From Planctomycetota bacterium (GTDB lineage Bacteria > Planctomycetota > SZUA-567), in NCBI GenBank assembly GCA_031270145.1, contig JAISYD010000192.1:1-5080 (forward strand): 5,080 bases of DNA. The letters are read 5' to 3'. Both the position numbers and the translations under genes were made by a program. Position 1 is the first letter of the stretch. Each line of letters begins with the position of its first letter. Below the pieces are notes generated by a model. It saw only the letters and a program-made list of their open reading frames with translations, had not been told where the DNA came from and did no database searches. Positions 1-5,080 of the stretch are shown piece by piece.

Positions 1-19
1 GGGGGTCGAAGAGCCACAT
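1..19 (-). CDS. possible start of a further minus-strand gene, cut by the window edge
   Basis: An ATG reads leftward from 19 and codes for MWLFDP before the window ends. A GAGG sequence (26-29) sits six nucleotides upstream of it. The ATG lies 11 nt after a TGA (31-33) that closes an open stretch, which is typical operon spacing. Six codons identify nothing, so this is only a candidate start chosen from the ribosome-binding site and spacing. It could equally be chance. Confidence 0.2.
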
Positions 20-81
20 GTCGAACCTCGTCAGGTGTGATTTTTCAGGAAGGCAATAATATCCGAGAGCGCCCTAGCAAA

Positions 82-123
82 TTGCGCGGATTCACGCAGA
101 TTTTGCTTCCTCTGCCCGCGCAA
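82..123. repeat. two-part inverted repeat downstream of the operon
   Basis: TTGCGCGG (82-89) and CCGCGCAA (116-123) are perfect 8-bp complements. Inside them GCAGA (96-100) and TCTGC (111-115) form a second 5-bp stem. The result is a stem with a six-base bulge and a ten-base loop. On the minus strand the hairpin comes after the T-run rather than before it, so it does not fit a classical terminator for the operon on its own. It could block 3' exonucleases or be part of a bidirectional termination region. Confidence 0.35.
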
Positions 124-141
124 AAAAGATCGGGGCGCCCC
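122..141 (-). terminator. weak candidate Rho-independent terminator of the operon
   Basis: Read on the minus strand, the 10-bp palindrome GGGGCGCCCC (132-141) is followed by GATC and then six T residues (122-127). It comes shortly after the garD-relic stop, where an end of the operon transcript would be expected. The stem is very short, because a hairpin loop leaves only three or four G-C pairs, so termination strength is doubtful. Confidence 0.3.
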
Positions 142-153
142 AAAGACAGACGC

Positions 154-276
154 TCAGGTCACCGGCGCGGGATTGAACACGGCCAATGAATTGGACAGGC
201 CCCAGCGGTCGGCCCATGTCTTTCTGCGGCCACTGGCGACGTCGAGGATCAGACGGAAAATCTCCCAGCCGTCACC
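154..276 (-). pseudogene. garD: 3'-terminal remnant of galactarate dehydratase (garD)
   Basis: The minus-strand frame from 276 to the TGA at 154-156 encodes 40 residues. They include ILDVASG, a KT-x-x-D-x-WGL segment and the terminal AVFNPAPVT. From memory, these match the extreme C-terminus of E. coli GarD, the enzyme that dehydrates D-galactarate to 5-dehydro-4-deoxy-D-glucarate, nearly residue for residue. Full-length GarD is about 520 residues, so more than 90% is absent, including all catalytic and metal-binding parts. The frame is open only back to 318 and holds no ATG, GTG or TTG. Recognisable similarity begins at the gudD stop (272-274), which it overlaps in another frame. I infer a deletion that joined the end of gudD to the end of garD. 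It is very unlikely to make a product. Confidence 0.85.
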
Positions 277-1603
277 GAACCATGCAGGGCTTTTTCGAAT
301 CGAACTTCCAGCCCGGAATCAGATATTGCATGGCCATGGCATCGTTGCGATCGCCGGAGTCGAGTTTTTTGTACAACTCATGGGCTTTCATCACCGCGTC
401 CATGTCGAGTTCCAATCCGAATCCCGGCGTATCGGGGACGTGAATTTTCCCTTCGCGGATCTTCAGCGGGTTTTGGGTAAGATGCTGTCCGTCCTGCCAG
501 ATCCAGTGCGTGTCCATGGCGGTGATGTTGCCCGGCGCGGCGGCGGCGCAATGGGCGAAGATCGAGAGGGAAACGTCGAAATGGTTGTTGGAATGGGAAC
601 CCCAGGTCAGGCCCCAATGATCCAATACCTGGCCGATGCGGACGGAATCCTCCATGGTCCAGAAATGAGGATCGGCCAGAACGATGTCCACCGCTTTCTC
701 CACCACCGCGTGGTAGAACTGCCGCCAGTCGGTGGCGATCATGTTGGTCGCCGTGGGAATGCCGGTCGCCATCTTGAATTCCGCCATGGTCTCCCGGCCC
801 GAATACCCGCGTTCCCCGCCGCAGGGGTCTTCCGCATAGGTCAAGGGGGAACCCTTGCAGAGCCGGATCGCTTCTTCGAGCGACCAGGCCCCGTTGGGAT
901 CGATGTTGATCCGCGCGTCCGGGAATTCTCCGGCGAGGGCATAAATGGCCCGCATCTCCTCTTCTCCGGAGAGGACGCCGCCCTTCAGCTTGAAGTCCTT
1001 GAAACCATAATATTCCTTGGCGGCCCGCGCTTGTTCCACGATGGCCTCCACCGTCATGGCGGGCTTTCGCCGCCGTTCAAACCAGGGATTGCCGTCGTCC
1101 TTCTCGTCGATATAGGGGAGTCCGGTCTTGCCGCCATCGGCCTGATAAAAGAGATAGCCCAGGACGACCACGTCCTCCCGCTGGCGGCCGTCTCCCAATA
1201 GCTCGCAGACGGGCAGTTCCAGAAACTGTCCCATGAGATCCAGCAAGGCCGCCTCGACCGCGGTTTCGGCGTGAACCACGTCCTTGAGATTCGCCAGGGA
1301 TAGGTTTTGCAGCCCCTCGCTGTTTTTTGCCGACCGTTCATGGATCCGCTTCAAGGACTGGATAATGGAGCGGTATTCGCCGATGCCGCGTCCCTCGACC
1401 AGAGGAACGTAGCCTTCGAGCGCCTGGGCGATAGCGTCTCCGCCGTGGACTTCCCCGACTCCGGTATGGCCGGAACTGTCCTTGAGGATGACCAGGTTCC
1501 GGGTAAAAAAGGGCGAGTGCGCGCCGCTCAGCGAGAGCAGCATACTGTCGTATCCGGCCACGGGGATGACGCGCATCCGGGTGATGATGGGTAAATTGCT
1601 CAT
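272..1603 (-). CDS. gudD: D-glucarate dehydratase (enolase superfamily)
   Basis: This cytoplasmic Mg-dependent enzyme converts D-glucarate to 5-dehydro-4-deoxy-D-glucarate (EC 4.2.1.40), the first step of glucarate breakdown. The 443 residues align end to end with E. coli GudD (446) as I recall it, from the N-terminal TRMRVIPVAGYDSML to the final PCMVR. The capping domain covers roughly 1-140 and the last residues, with the TIM barrel between. Catalytic features are intact: the KLK motif (Lys205, Lys207), metal ligands Asp235, Glu264 and Asn287, and the Asp311/His337 dyad in DPHFW and GSHSNNH. The ATG at 1603 is chosen over one at 1627 because homology begins there, GAGAG (1612-1616) lies eight bases upstream, and it forms an ATGA overlap with the tctA stop. 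That overlap implies coupled translation. It is unusual in sitting behind a TTT transporter rather than the MFS permease gudP. Confidence 0.97.
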   Translation of the reverse strand: MSNLPIITRMRVIPVAGYDSMLLSLSGAHSPFFTRNLVILKDSSGHTGVGEVHGGDAIAQALEGYVPLVEGRGIGEYRSIIQSLKRIHERSAKNSEGLQNLSLANLKDVVHAETAVEAALLDLMGQFLELPVCELLGDGRQREDVVVLGYLFYQADGGKTGLPYIDEKDDGNPWFERRRKPAMTVEAIVEQARAAKEYYGFKDFKLKGGVLSGEEEMRAIYALAGEFPDARINIDPNGAWSLEEAIRLCKGSPLTYAEDPCGGERGYSGRETMAEFKMATGIPTATNMIATDWRQFYHAVVEKAVDIVLADPHFWTMEDSVRIGQVLDHWGLTWGSHSNNHFDVSLSIFAHCAAAAPGNITAMDTHWIWQDGQHLTQNPLKIREGKIHVPDTPGFGLELDMDAVMKAHELYKKLDSGDRNDAMAMQYLIPGWKFDSKKPCMVR

Positions 1604-3087
1604 GTGTTTTTCTCTCTTTTCTGCCATGCGGTAAAGCCGAAGAAGGCCGCCAACAGCACAAAGAACATCAGCGCAAGGGGGTGGTTCAGAATGTCGAGGA
1701 AATCTCCGTTGGAATACTGGAGGCCCCGCCGAAGATTGGTCTCGAAGGGTTCGCCCAGAATGAAGCCGAGAATGAGCGGCGGAATCGGCATGCCGTACCT
1801 CTGCATCAGAAGGCCGACGACGCCGAAAAATACCAGCCCCCAGGCGTCAAAGGTGCGGAAATTGGTGGCGTAGGCTCCGATGATGCAGAGGACGACGATG
1901 ACCGGCAGCAGGATATAGGAAGGGATTTTCAGTATCTGGACGAAACCCTTCATTCCCGCGTACATGGCCAGCATCATCAGGAAGGAAGACAGGATCATCG
2001 CCGAGAAGATCATGTACACGGCCAGGCCATTGGTCTCGAACAGGAGCGGCCCGGGCGTCACCCCGTGCAGCATGAAGCCGCCGAGGAGCAGCGCCGTGGC
2101 GCCGTCTCCGGGGATGCCCAGGGTAAGCAGGGGAATCATGGCGCCGCCGATGGTGGCGTTGTTGGCGGTCTCCGAGGCGACCACGCCGTCGATGATGCCG
2201 GTGCCGAATTTTTCCGGATATTTGGAAGCGTTTTTCGTTACCGAATAGGCGACCAGATTGGCCGTGGAACCGCCGATGCCCGGAAGCACCCCGATACCGA
2301 GCCCGACGGAGGCGCAACGGATGATGTTCCCGATCTGGCCTTTTATTTCCTCCAGGCTGAATCCCAGGCCGTGGATTTTGAAATCCGTGATGATGCTCGT
2401 GTCCTTGCCATCGTTTCCGGCGGAGCTTGCGATCACTTCGGAAATTGCGTAAAGGCCCACCAGCACCGGCAAAAGCGTGAACCCGGAAGTCAGTTCGATG
2501 CTGCCGAAGGTGTAGCGCTTCGCGGCGTCGATGGGGGCCAGCCCGATGGTGGCGATCATCATCCCCAAAAGGGCGCTGATGAGTCCCTTGGTCAGGGATT
2601 TTCCCACCAGACTGGAAATGAGGGCGAGGGCAAAAACGGTGACCGCGAAATTTTCCCAGGGACCGAATTTGATGGTCAGCGCCGCCAGCGCGGGCGAAAC
2701 GAAAACCATCGCCGCGATGCTCAACAGGGTTCCGATGAAGGAACAGAAAATTCCGACCCCGAGGGCTTTTCCCGCCTGCCCCTTGAGAGCGAGCGGCCGT
2801 CCGTCGAAGCAGGTGGCGATGGACGAGGGCGTTCCCGGTATGTTCAGCAGAATGGCCGAAACGAGACCTCCCGAGGTGCCGCCGATATAAATGCCGGTCA
2901 GCATGGCAAGGCTGATTCCCAAATCCATCCCGTAGGTAATCGGAAGGAACATGGAAAGCGCCGCGACCGTGGTCAGGCCCGGCAGGGCGCCGAAAACGAT
3001 GCCCGCCGCCACGCCCAGGAAAATAAGAAAAACATTCGCCGGACTCGCAAAAATCGCGGCAAAACCGGCGCCGAACAGTTCCAGCAT
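1600..3087 (-). CDS. tctA: tripartite tricarboxylate transporter, large membrane subunit TctA
   Basis: This is the large permease subunit of a TTT system, which imports carboxylates using an ion gradient and a periplasmic binding protein. The 495 residues are typical for the family and consist almost wholly of hydrophobic segments, about a dozen. Family signatures are clear: GALPGLTT (33-40), the block IGGTSGGLVSAILLNIPGTP (68-87) followed by CFDGRPLALKGQAG (93-106), and the second-half repeat GVLPGIGGST (266-275) with TLGIPGDGAT (322-331). The two halves, each with a PGxxG-like or PG-containing loop, reflect the internal duplication known for this family. The start is set by AGGAGG (3093-3098), five bases before the ATG. 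The gene overlaps gudD by four bases at its end. No frameshift or missing motif was seen. The substrate cannot be read from the protein; glucarate or a related diacid is inferred from gudD. Confidence 0.96.
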   Translation of the reverse strand: MLELFGAGFAAIFASPANVFLIFLGVAAGIVFGALPGLTTVAALSMFLPITYGMDLGISLAMLTGIYIGGTSGGLVSAILLNIPGTPSSIATCFDGRPLALKGQAGKALGVGIFCSFIGTLLSIAAMVFVSPALAALTIKFGPWENFAVTVFALALISSLVGKSLTKGLISALLGMMIATIGLAPIDAAKRYTFGSIELTSGFTLLPVLVGLYAISEVIASSAGNDGKDTSIITDFKIHGLGFSLEEIKGQIGNIIRCASVGLGIGVLPGIGGSTANLVAYSVTKNASKYPEKFGTGIIDGVVASETANNATIGGAMIPLLTLGIPGDGATALLLGGFMLHGVTPGPLLFETNGLAVYMIFSAMILSSFLMMLAMYAGMKGFVQILKIPSYILLPVIVVLCIIGAYATNFRTFDAWGLVFFGVVGLLMQRYGMPIPPLILGFILGEPFETNLRRGLQYSNGDFLDILNHPLALMFFVLLAAFFGFTAWQKREKNT

Positions 3088-3092
3088 TTCGG

Positions 3093-3099
3093 CCTCCTA
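3093..3099 (-). promoter_or_regulatory. tctA ribosome-binding site overlapping the tctB stop
   Basis: TAGGAGG on the minus strand contains both the TAG stop of tctB (3097-3099) and the AGGAGG Shine-Dalgarno sequence of tctA. The spacer to the ATG at 3087 is five bases. A ribosome finishing tctB therefore sits directly on the tctA initiation site, which favours coupled, near-equal synthesis of the two membrane subunits. Confidence 0.85.
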
Positions 3100-3615
3100 T
3101 CCCAGAAATCCAACGGGAAGAAACATGGAAAGCGGCTTGGTGAAAAGCAGGTACAGCAGCACCGGCAAGACCGCCGAGAAACAGACGACGAATGGCGCCC
3201 AGGATTTCCGTTTTCCCGCCGGGATCAGGAGAAATATTTCAGCCAGCAGGAACAAGGCGGTGGATAGAATGAAGCCAAGGCGAGTGAAAAGGAAAATATA
3301 GACGCACATGAACAGGACGGAGAACAGCATGAGCCGGCTGGATCTGTCGAGACCGAAGCGGCGCTTGCCCGCCGCCTCGGTCTCCTGGACTGTTTCATTG
3401 TCTGTCCGCGGCCTTTTCAGCTTCAATGCGTTTCCCACGATATGCACGACGCTAAGAAACGCCATCAAGCCCCCGATCAACTGCGGAATCGCCCTGGAAG
3501 TCATGGGACTGTTGCCAAAGGGATCGAACGAGGAAATCGAGAAAGATCCGGCAAGGTACAGCGTCGCCAGGACAAGGAAAAACAGCCCCGTTCCAATTTC
3601 TTGCTTGTGATTCAT
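3097..3615 (-). CDS. tctB: tripartite tricarboxylate transporter, small membrane subunit TctB
   Basis: This is the small membrane partner of TctA in the TTT importer. The 172 residues contain hydrophobic segments at about 7-25, 43-64, 95-112, 114-132 and 140-158, separated by a charged cytoplasm-like loop (about 65-94) rich in Lys, Arg and Glu. This is the usual weakly conserved TctB layout. Supporting details are SRAIPQLIGGL before the second segment and LGFILSTALF in the centre, both in the expected places. The frame stays open to an ATG at 3708, but I choose the ATG at 3615. It has a near-ideal GGAGGGG (3621-3627) five bases upstream, and the extra 31 residues are polar and unlike a TctB N-terminus. 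tctA follows after nine bases. The gap to tctC upstream is unusually long at 265 nt. Identity rests on topology and context more than on sequence. Confidence 0.92.
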   Translation of the reverse strand: MNHKQEIGTGLFFLVLATLYLAGSFSISSFDPFGNSPMTSRAIPQLIGGLMAFLSVVHIVGNALKLKRPRTDNETVQETEAAGKRRFGLDRSSRLMLFSVLFMCVYIFLFTRLGFILSTALFLLAEIFLLIPAGKRKSWAPFVVCFSAVLPVLLYLLFTKPLSMFLPVGFLG

Positions 3616-3620
3616 ACATG

Positions 3621-3627
3621 CCCCTCC
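3621..3627 (-). promoter_or_regulatory. tctB ribosome-binding site that decides the start
   Basis: GGAGGGG on the minus strand lies five bases before the ATG at 3615. The alternative in-frame ATG at 3708 has no comparable sequence before it. This supports a 172-residue TctB rather than a 203-residue one. Confidence 0.85.
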
Positions 3628-3746
3628 ACTGGAAAAGTTCCCGGAAAACCCTCTCCACTTTTCTTGATTGGGATCAAAGTTCAGCTTGCGAGCGCAATGA
3701 ACGGTCATGGCGGCCAGCGCCCCCGCGTGGTGAAGGAAGAGGCGGC

Positions 3747-3803
3747 GGTACGCCCGCGCTCCATTCTCCTTTTACGTGAAAACAAGGAAAGCGGGGGCGT
3801 CCC
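3747..3803 (-). repeat. imperfect inverted repeat (hairpin B) competing with hairpin A
   Basis: Segment 3747-3760 pairs with 3790-3803 at 12 of 14 positions; the mismatches are at 3749/3801 and 3756/3794. Within the loop, TCCT (3767-3770) can pair with AGGA (3785-3788), and a T-run with an A-run around 3771-3782, which lengthens the stem. Positions 3798-3803 belong to both this stem and hairpin A, so the two cannot form fully at once. Confidence 0.5.
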
Positions 3804-3836
3804 GCCCGCATCACAGGCTCATTTGCGGGCGGGACG
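3798..3836 (-). repeat. perfect 13-bp inverted repeat (hairpin A) after tctC
   Basis: CGTCCCGCCCGCA (3798-3810) and TGCGGGCGGGACG (3824-3836) are exact complements around a 13-nt loop. Eleven of the 13 pairs are G-C, so the hairpin should be very stable in RNA. Read in the operon direction it is followed by CGCCCCCGC rather than a U-tract, so it is not a textbook Rho-independent terminator. A 3'-end-protecting or REP-like role for the tctC message is more likely. Confidence 0.75.
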
Positions 3837-3880
3837 ACAACGACCCGTGCTCGGAATGACTGAAGTCGTGACCAATCAGG

Positions 3881-4843
3881 CTACTTCTTGCCCCGAAGCA
3901 CGTCGGAAATTTCCATCAGATTCTTCAGTTCATTGGCAAAATGCTCCGTCGTGGCCTGGGTATCCATGTAGAACGGCGTCTGGCCGAAAGCGACGATTTC
4001 CTTGGCATAGGCGGCGTTACTGGATACGACCTTGCTCACGGCCTGGCTGAATTTGGCGACGATTGCCGGATCGGTTCCCTTGGGCATGAAGAAGGTGTTG
4101 TAGTAGCCGTAGCTGCACTTCACTCCCGACTCGATGAGGGTGGGGACCTCGGGCAAGGCGGCGGGTCTCTGCGGGCTGACCGTGGCCAGAACCTTGAACT
4201 TGTTCGTCTTGAGGTAATCCCCGATCATGTTGATCTGAATGGGGATGACATCCACGTGATTGCCGAGGAGCAGGGGAATCCGTTCGCCGGAACCGCCGGA
4301 ACTCACCACGTTCAGCTTGGCGCCCGCGTTCTGCATGGCGATGGCGATCCACTGGGTGGACGCGCCGGTATTGGCGGTCATGCGATATTTCCCCGGATTC
4401 TTCTGGGAATCCGCAATGAGATCCTGAATGCTGTTCCAGGGAGCGTCCGCCCGGACGGCGATCACCTCGTCGGAAGCCTTGGCAAAGACGGTGACCGGCG
4501 CCAGATCGGCATAGGTGAAATCGATGACTCCGGAAGCCGCGGCGACGTTGAGGGAAAGCTGATGCACCAATACGGTATAGCCGTCGGGCTTGGCGTCCTT
4601 GACTTGGGCCGCGGCGACGGTTCCGCCGGCGGCGCCCACGTTGGTGATGACGATGGGCTGGCCAAGCTCCTGGCTCACGTACTTGGCCATGGCCCGGGCG
4701 TTGTAGTCGGAATTCCCGCCCGCGCCGAAGGCGACGACCAGGTTGATCGCCTGGCTCGGCCAATTCGCGGCGGACGATTCGGCCGCCATGAGCGGAGCCG
4801 AGGCCAGAGAGAGTGCCGCAAGGGTCAAAAGCAGTTTTTTCAT
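3881..4843 (-). CDS. tctC: periplasmic substrate-binding protein of the TTT system (TctC/Bug family)
   Basis: This secreted solute receptor captures a carboxylate in the periplasm and delivers it to TctAB. The 320 residues are the normal Bug-protein length. A signal peptide is evident: MKK, a hydrophobic core, then APLMAA with likely cleavage after Ala20 or Ala21. There is no lipobox cysteine, so the protein should be soluble. Family motifs follow: WPSQAINLVVAFGAGGNSD (28-46, usually VPFAPGGxxD), LGQPIVITNVGAAGG (60-74, usually ENRPGAGG) and DAKPDGYTVL (83-92). These loops coordinate the carboxylate in known Bug structures. The Asn-Val in place of the usual Arg-Pro before GAAGG is a mild departure. 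The ATG is fixed by GGAGGAG (4850-4856) six bases upstream. It is the first gene of the operon. Glucarate or galactarate as ligand is inferred from gudD, since Bug ligands vary widely. Confidence 0.95.
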   Translation of the reverse strand: MKKLLLTLAALSLASAPLMAAESSAANWPSQAINLVVAFGAGGNSDYNARAMAKYVSQELGQPIVITNVGAAGGTVAAAQVKDAKPDGYTVLVHQLSLNVAAASGVIDFTYADLAPVTVFAKASDEVIAVRADAPWNSIQDLIADSQKNPGKYRMTANTGASTQWIAIAMQNAGAKLNVVSSGGSGERIPLLLGNHVDVIPIQINMIGDYLKTNKFKVLATVSPQRPAALPEVPTLIESGVKCSYGYYNTFFMPKGTDPAIVAKFSQAVSKVVSSNAAYAKEIVAFGQTPFYMDTQATTEHFANELKNLMEISDVLRGKK

Positions 4844-4948
4844 GTCTTACTCCTCCATAGAAATCCCGTTGGTCTCGAGCGCGCCCCGGGATGTTAAACG
4901 CGCCTCTCCTTCACGCTCTTTGGAACGTGTTCATTCCTCTCGAAAGCG
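4844..4948 (-). promoter_or_regulatory. leader and probable promoter region of tctCBA-gudD
   Basis: This is the space between tctC and the hicB remnant and must carry the operon's leader, since all four genes read leftward from here. It contains the tctC Shine-Dalgarno sequence GGAGGAG (4850-4856). GAACGTGTTC (4923-4932), with complementary four-base arms, is a possible but weak operator half-pair. I could not find a convincing sigma-70 -35/-10 pair with normal spacing. The promoter may overlap the hicB remnant or belong to another sigma class. Confidence 0.45.
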
Positions 4949-5080
4949 CTTGATGGTATAAATTTCGACGACAGGCGCGCCGTGCCCAAACCCTCGAAGC
5001 CCGCCGCCGGCCAGCCGGTCGTCGAACTGCCCGCCAGTCTGTCGGCCAAGGCGCTGCTCTTGAACGAGATGGTGCGCCAG
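4949..5080 (+). CDS. hicB: HicB-family antitoxin, C-terminal part only; 5'-truncated and cut by the window edge
   Basis: The frame reads NFDDRRAVPKPSKP, then VVELPASLSAKALLLNEM, and is still open at 5080. This matches the middle of HicB antitoxins: the end of the N-terminal pseudo-RNase fold (usually F-x-D-x-R-x-x-P-x-PS), followed by the V-E-x-P-x-S-x-x-A-K-x-LLLN stretch that leads into the DNA-binding helix-turn-helix. HicB normally neutralises the HicA mRNA endonuclease and represses its own operon. Here the first 45 or so residues are missing. The frame is closed by a TAA at 4895-4897 and has no ATG, GTG or TTG before the GTG at 4982, which has only a weak AGG upstream. No hicA is present. 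It is probably a relic; a short DNA-binding protein starting at 4982 is possible. It runs divergently from tctC. Confidence 0.75.

Larger units (their letters stand above)
31..153 (-). other. unidentified open stretch of 40 codons without a good start
   Basis: This frame is open from just after the garD-relic stop to a TGA at 31-33, and its last residues read ARALSDIIAFLKNHT. The end looks protein-like, with an amphipathic helix followed by a short polar tail. The only in-frame start is a TTG at 121-123 with no Shine-Dalgarno sequence. It is in the same frame as the upstream garD relic, separated from it only by that relic's TGA. I do not recognise a family. It may be the 3' end of another truncated gene, or a chance open frame in GC-rich DNA. 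The 11-nt gap to a possible next start at 19 mildly favours a real gene end. Confidence 0.2.
3616..3880 (-). promoter_or_regulatory. 265-nt tctC-tctB intergenic region
   Basis: This is the only sizeable gap inside the operon and has no convincing gene. In minus-strand order it holds a short spacer after the tctC stop, a perfect 13-bp hairpin (3798-3836), an alternative imperfect stem (3747-3803) that shares sequence with the first, and a non-coding leader into tctB. A secondary promoter for tctBA could lie here, but I found no clear -35/-10 pair. Binding-protein genes are often made in excess over their permeases through such an mRNA-stabilising or partly terminating element. That role is inferred here. 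Confidence 0.5.

Noticed and set aside
1..188. Plus-strand frame open from position 1 to a TGA at about 187
   Set aside because: It is basic, Arg/Gly-rich translation with no recognisable motif and lies opposite the conserved garD tail. Chance openness in GC-rich DNA is sufficient.
173..1201. Plus-strand 342-codon open frame antisense to gudD
   Set aside because: It lies opposite a gudD with all catalytic residues. The composition is that of a reverse-complement shadow, and there is no family signature.
1604..1627. Upstream ATG at 1627 for gudD
   Set aside because: It has no ribosome-binding site, and it adds eight residues not found in GudD as I recall it. The ATG at 1603 fits homology and the ATGA overlap.
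1681..3267. Long plus-strand open frame (528 codons) antisense to tctA and tctB
   Set aside because: The translation is rich in Gly, Asp, His, Gln and Arg with no recognisable domain. It mirrors the codon bias of a genuine, fully conserved TctA on the other strand, so it is a GC-driven shadow.
3616..3708. N-terminal extension of TctB to an ATG at 3708
   Set aside because: The extra 31 residues are polar, with no match to TctB N-termini, and the ATG at 3615 has an excellent Shine-Dalgarno sequence five bases upstream.
3705..3764. 19-codon leader-peptide-like ORF on the minus strand (ATG at 3764), ending in an ATGA with the 3708 frame
   Set aside because: The GGAG is only one base from the ATG, which is too close for normal initiation. 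The peptide has no regulatory codon run and the overlap partner is itself an unlikely start.
3941..4897. Plus-strand 318-codon open frame antisense to tctC
   Set aside because: It is Gly/Asp/His-rich, low-complexity-like translation opposite a clear Bug protein with a signal peptide. It is best explained as a shadow.
4743..4961. Plus-strand frame ending in RKRLMV, as a possible N-terminal half of hicB or a hicA
   Set aside because: Its sequence has none of the HicB N-terminal strand motifs or the HicA GSH region, and much of it is antisense to the tctC signal peptide.

Overview
The window is a compact, minus-strand catabolic operon for a sugar diacid, with a broken gene at each end. In transcription order (right to left) it reads tctC (3881-4843), tctB (3097-3615), tctA (1600-3087) and gudD (272-1603). 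The first three genes encode a complete tripartite tricarboxylate transporter (TTT): a periplasmic binding protein, a small membrane protein and a large membrane protein. The fourth encodes D-glucarate dehydratase, recognised along its whole length with every enolase-superfamily catalytic residue in place. tctB, tctA and gudD are translationally linked: the tctB stop lies inside the tctA Shine-Dalgarno sequence, and tctA and gudD share an ATGA. The simplest reading is that TctC captures glucarate (or galactarate) in the periplasm, TctAB imports it, and GudD dehydrates it to 5-dehydro-4-deoxy-D-glucarate.

The flanks are notable. At the left, directly behind and slightly overlapping the gudD stop, lie the last 40 or so codons of a galactarate dehydratase gene (garD) with no start and no 5' part (154-276). 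This suggests that an ancestral gudD-garD pair lost most of garD. Beyond it, positions 1-153 hold an open reading stretch of unknown identity, inverted repeats, and possibly the first codons of another minus-strand gene. At the right, on the plus strand, the C-terminal half of a HicB-type antitoxin begins at about 4950 with no N-terminal part and no hicA, and runs off the edge.

The only long non-coding stretch inside the operon is the 265 nt between tctC and tctB. It contains a perfect 13-bp hairpin whose one arm can instead pair with a third segment. This arrangement could set the tctC to tctBA expression ratio.

The organism is a GC-rich bacterium. It is most likely Gram-negative, because a TTT system with a freely secreted binding protein needs a periplasm. 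The sequence alone does not fix the taxon. No regulator of the operon, no tRNA or rRNA, no CRISPR array and no recognisable transposase was seen.
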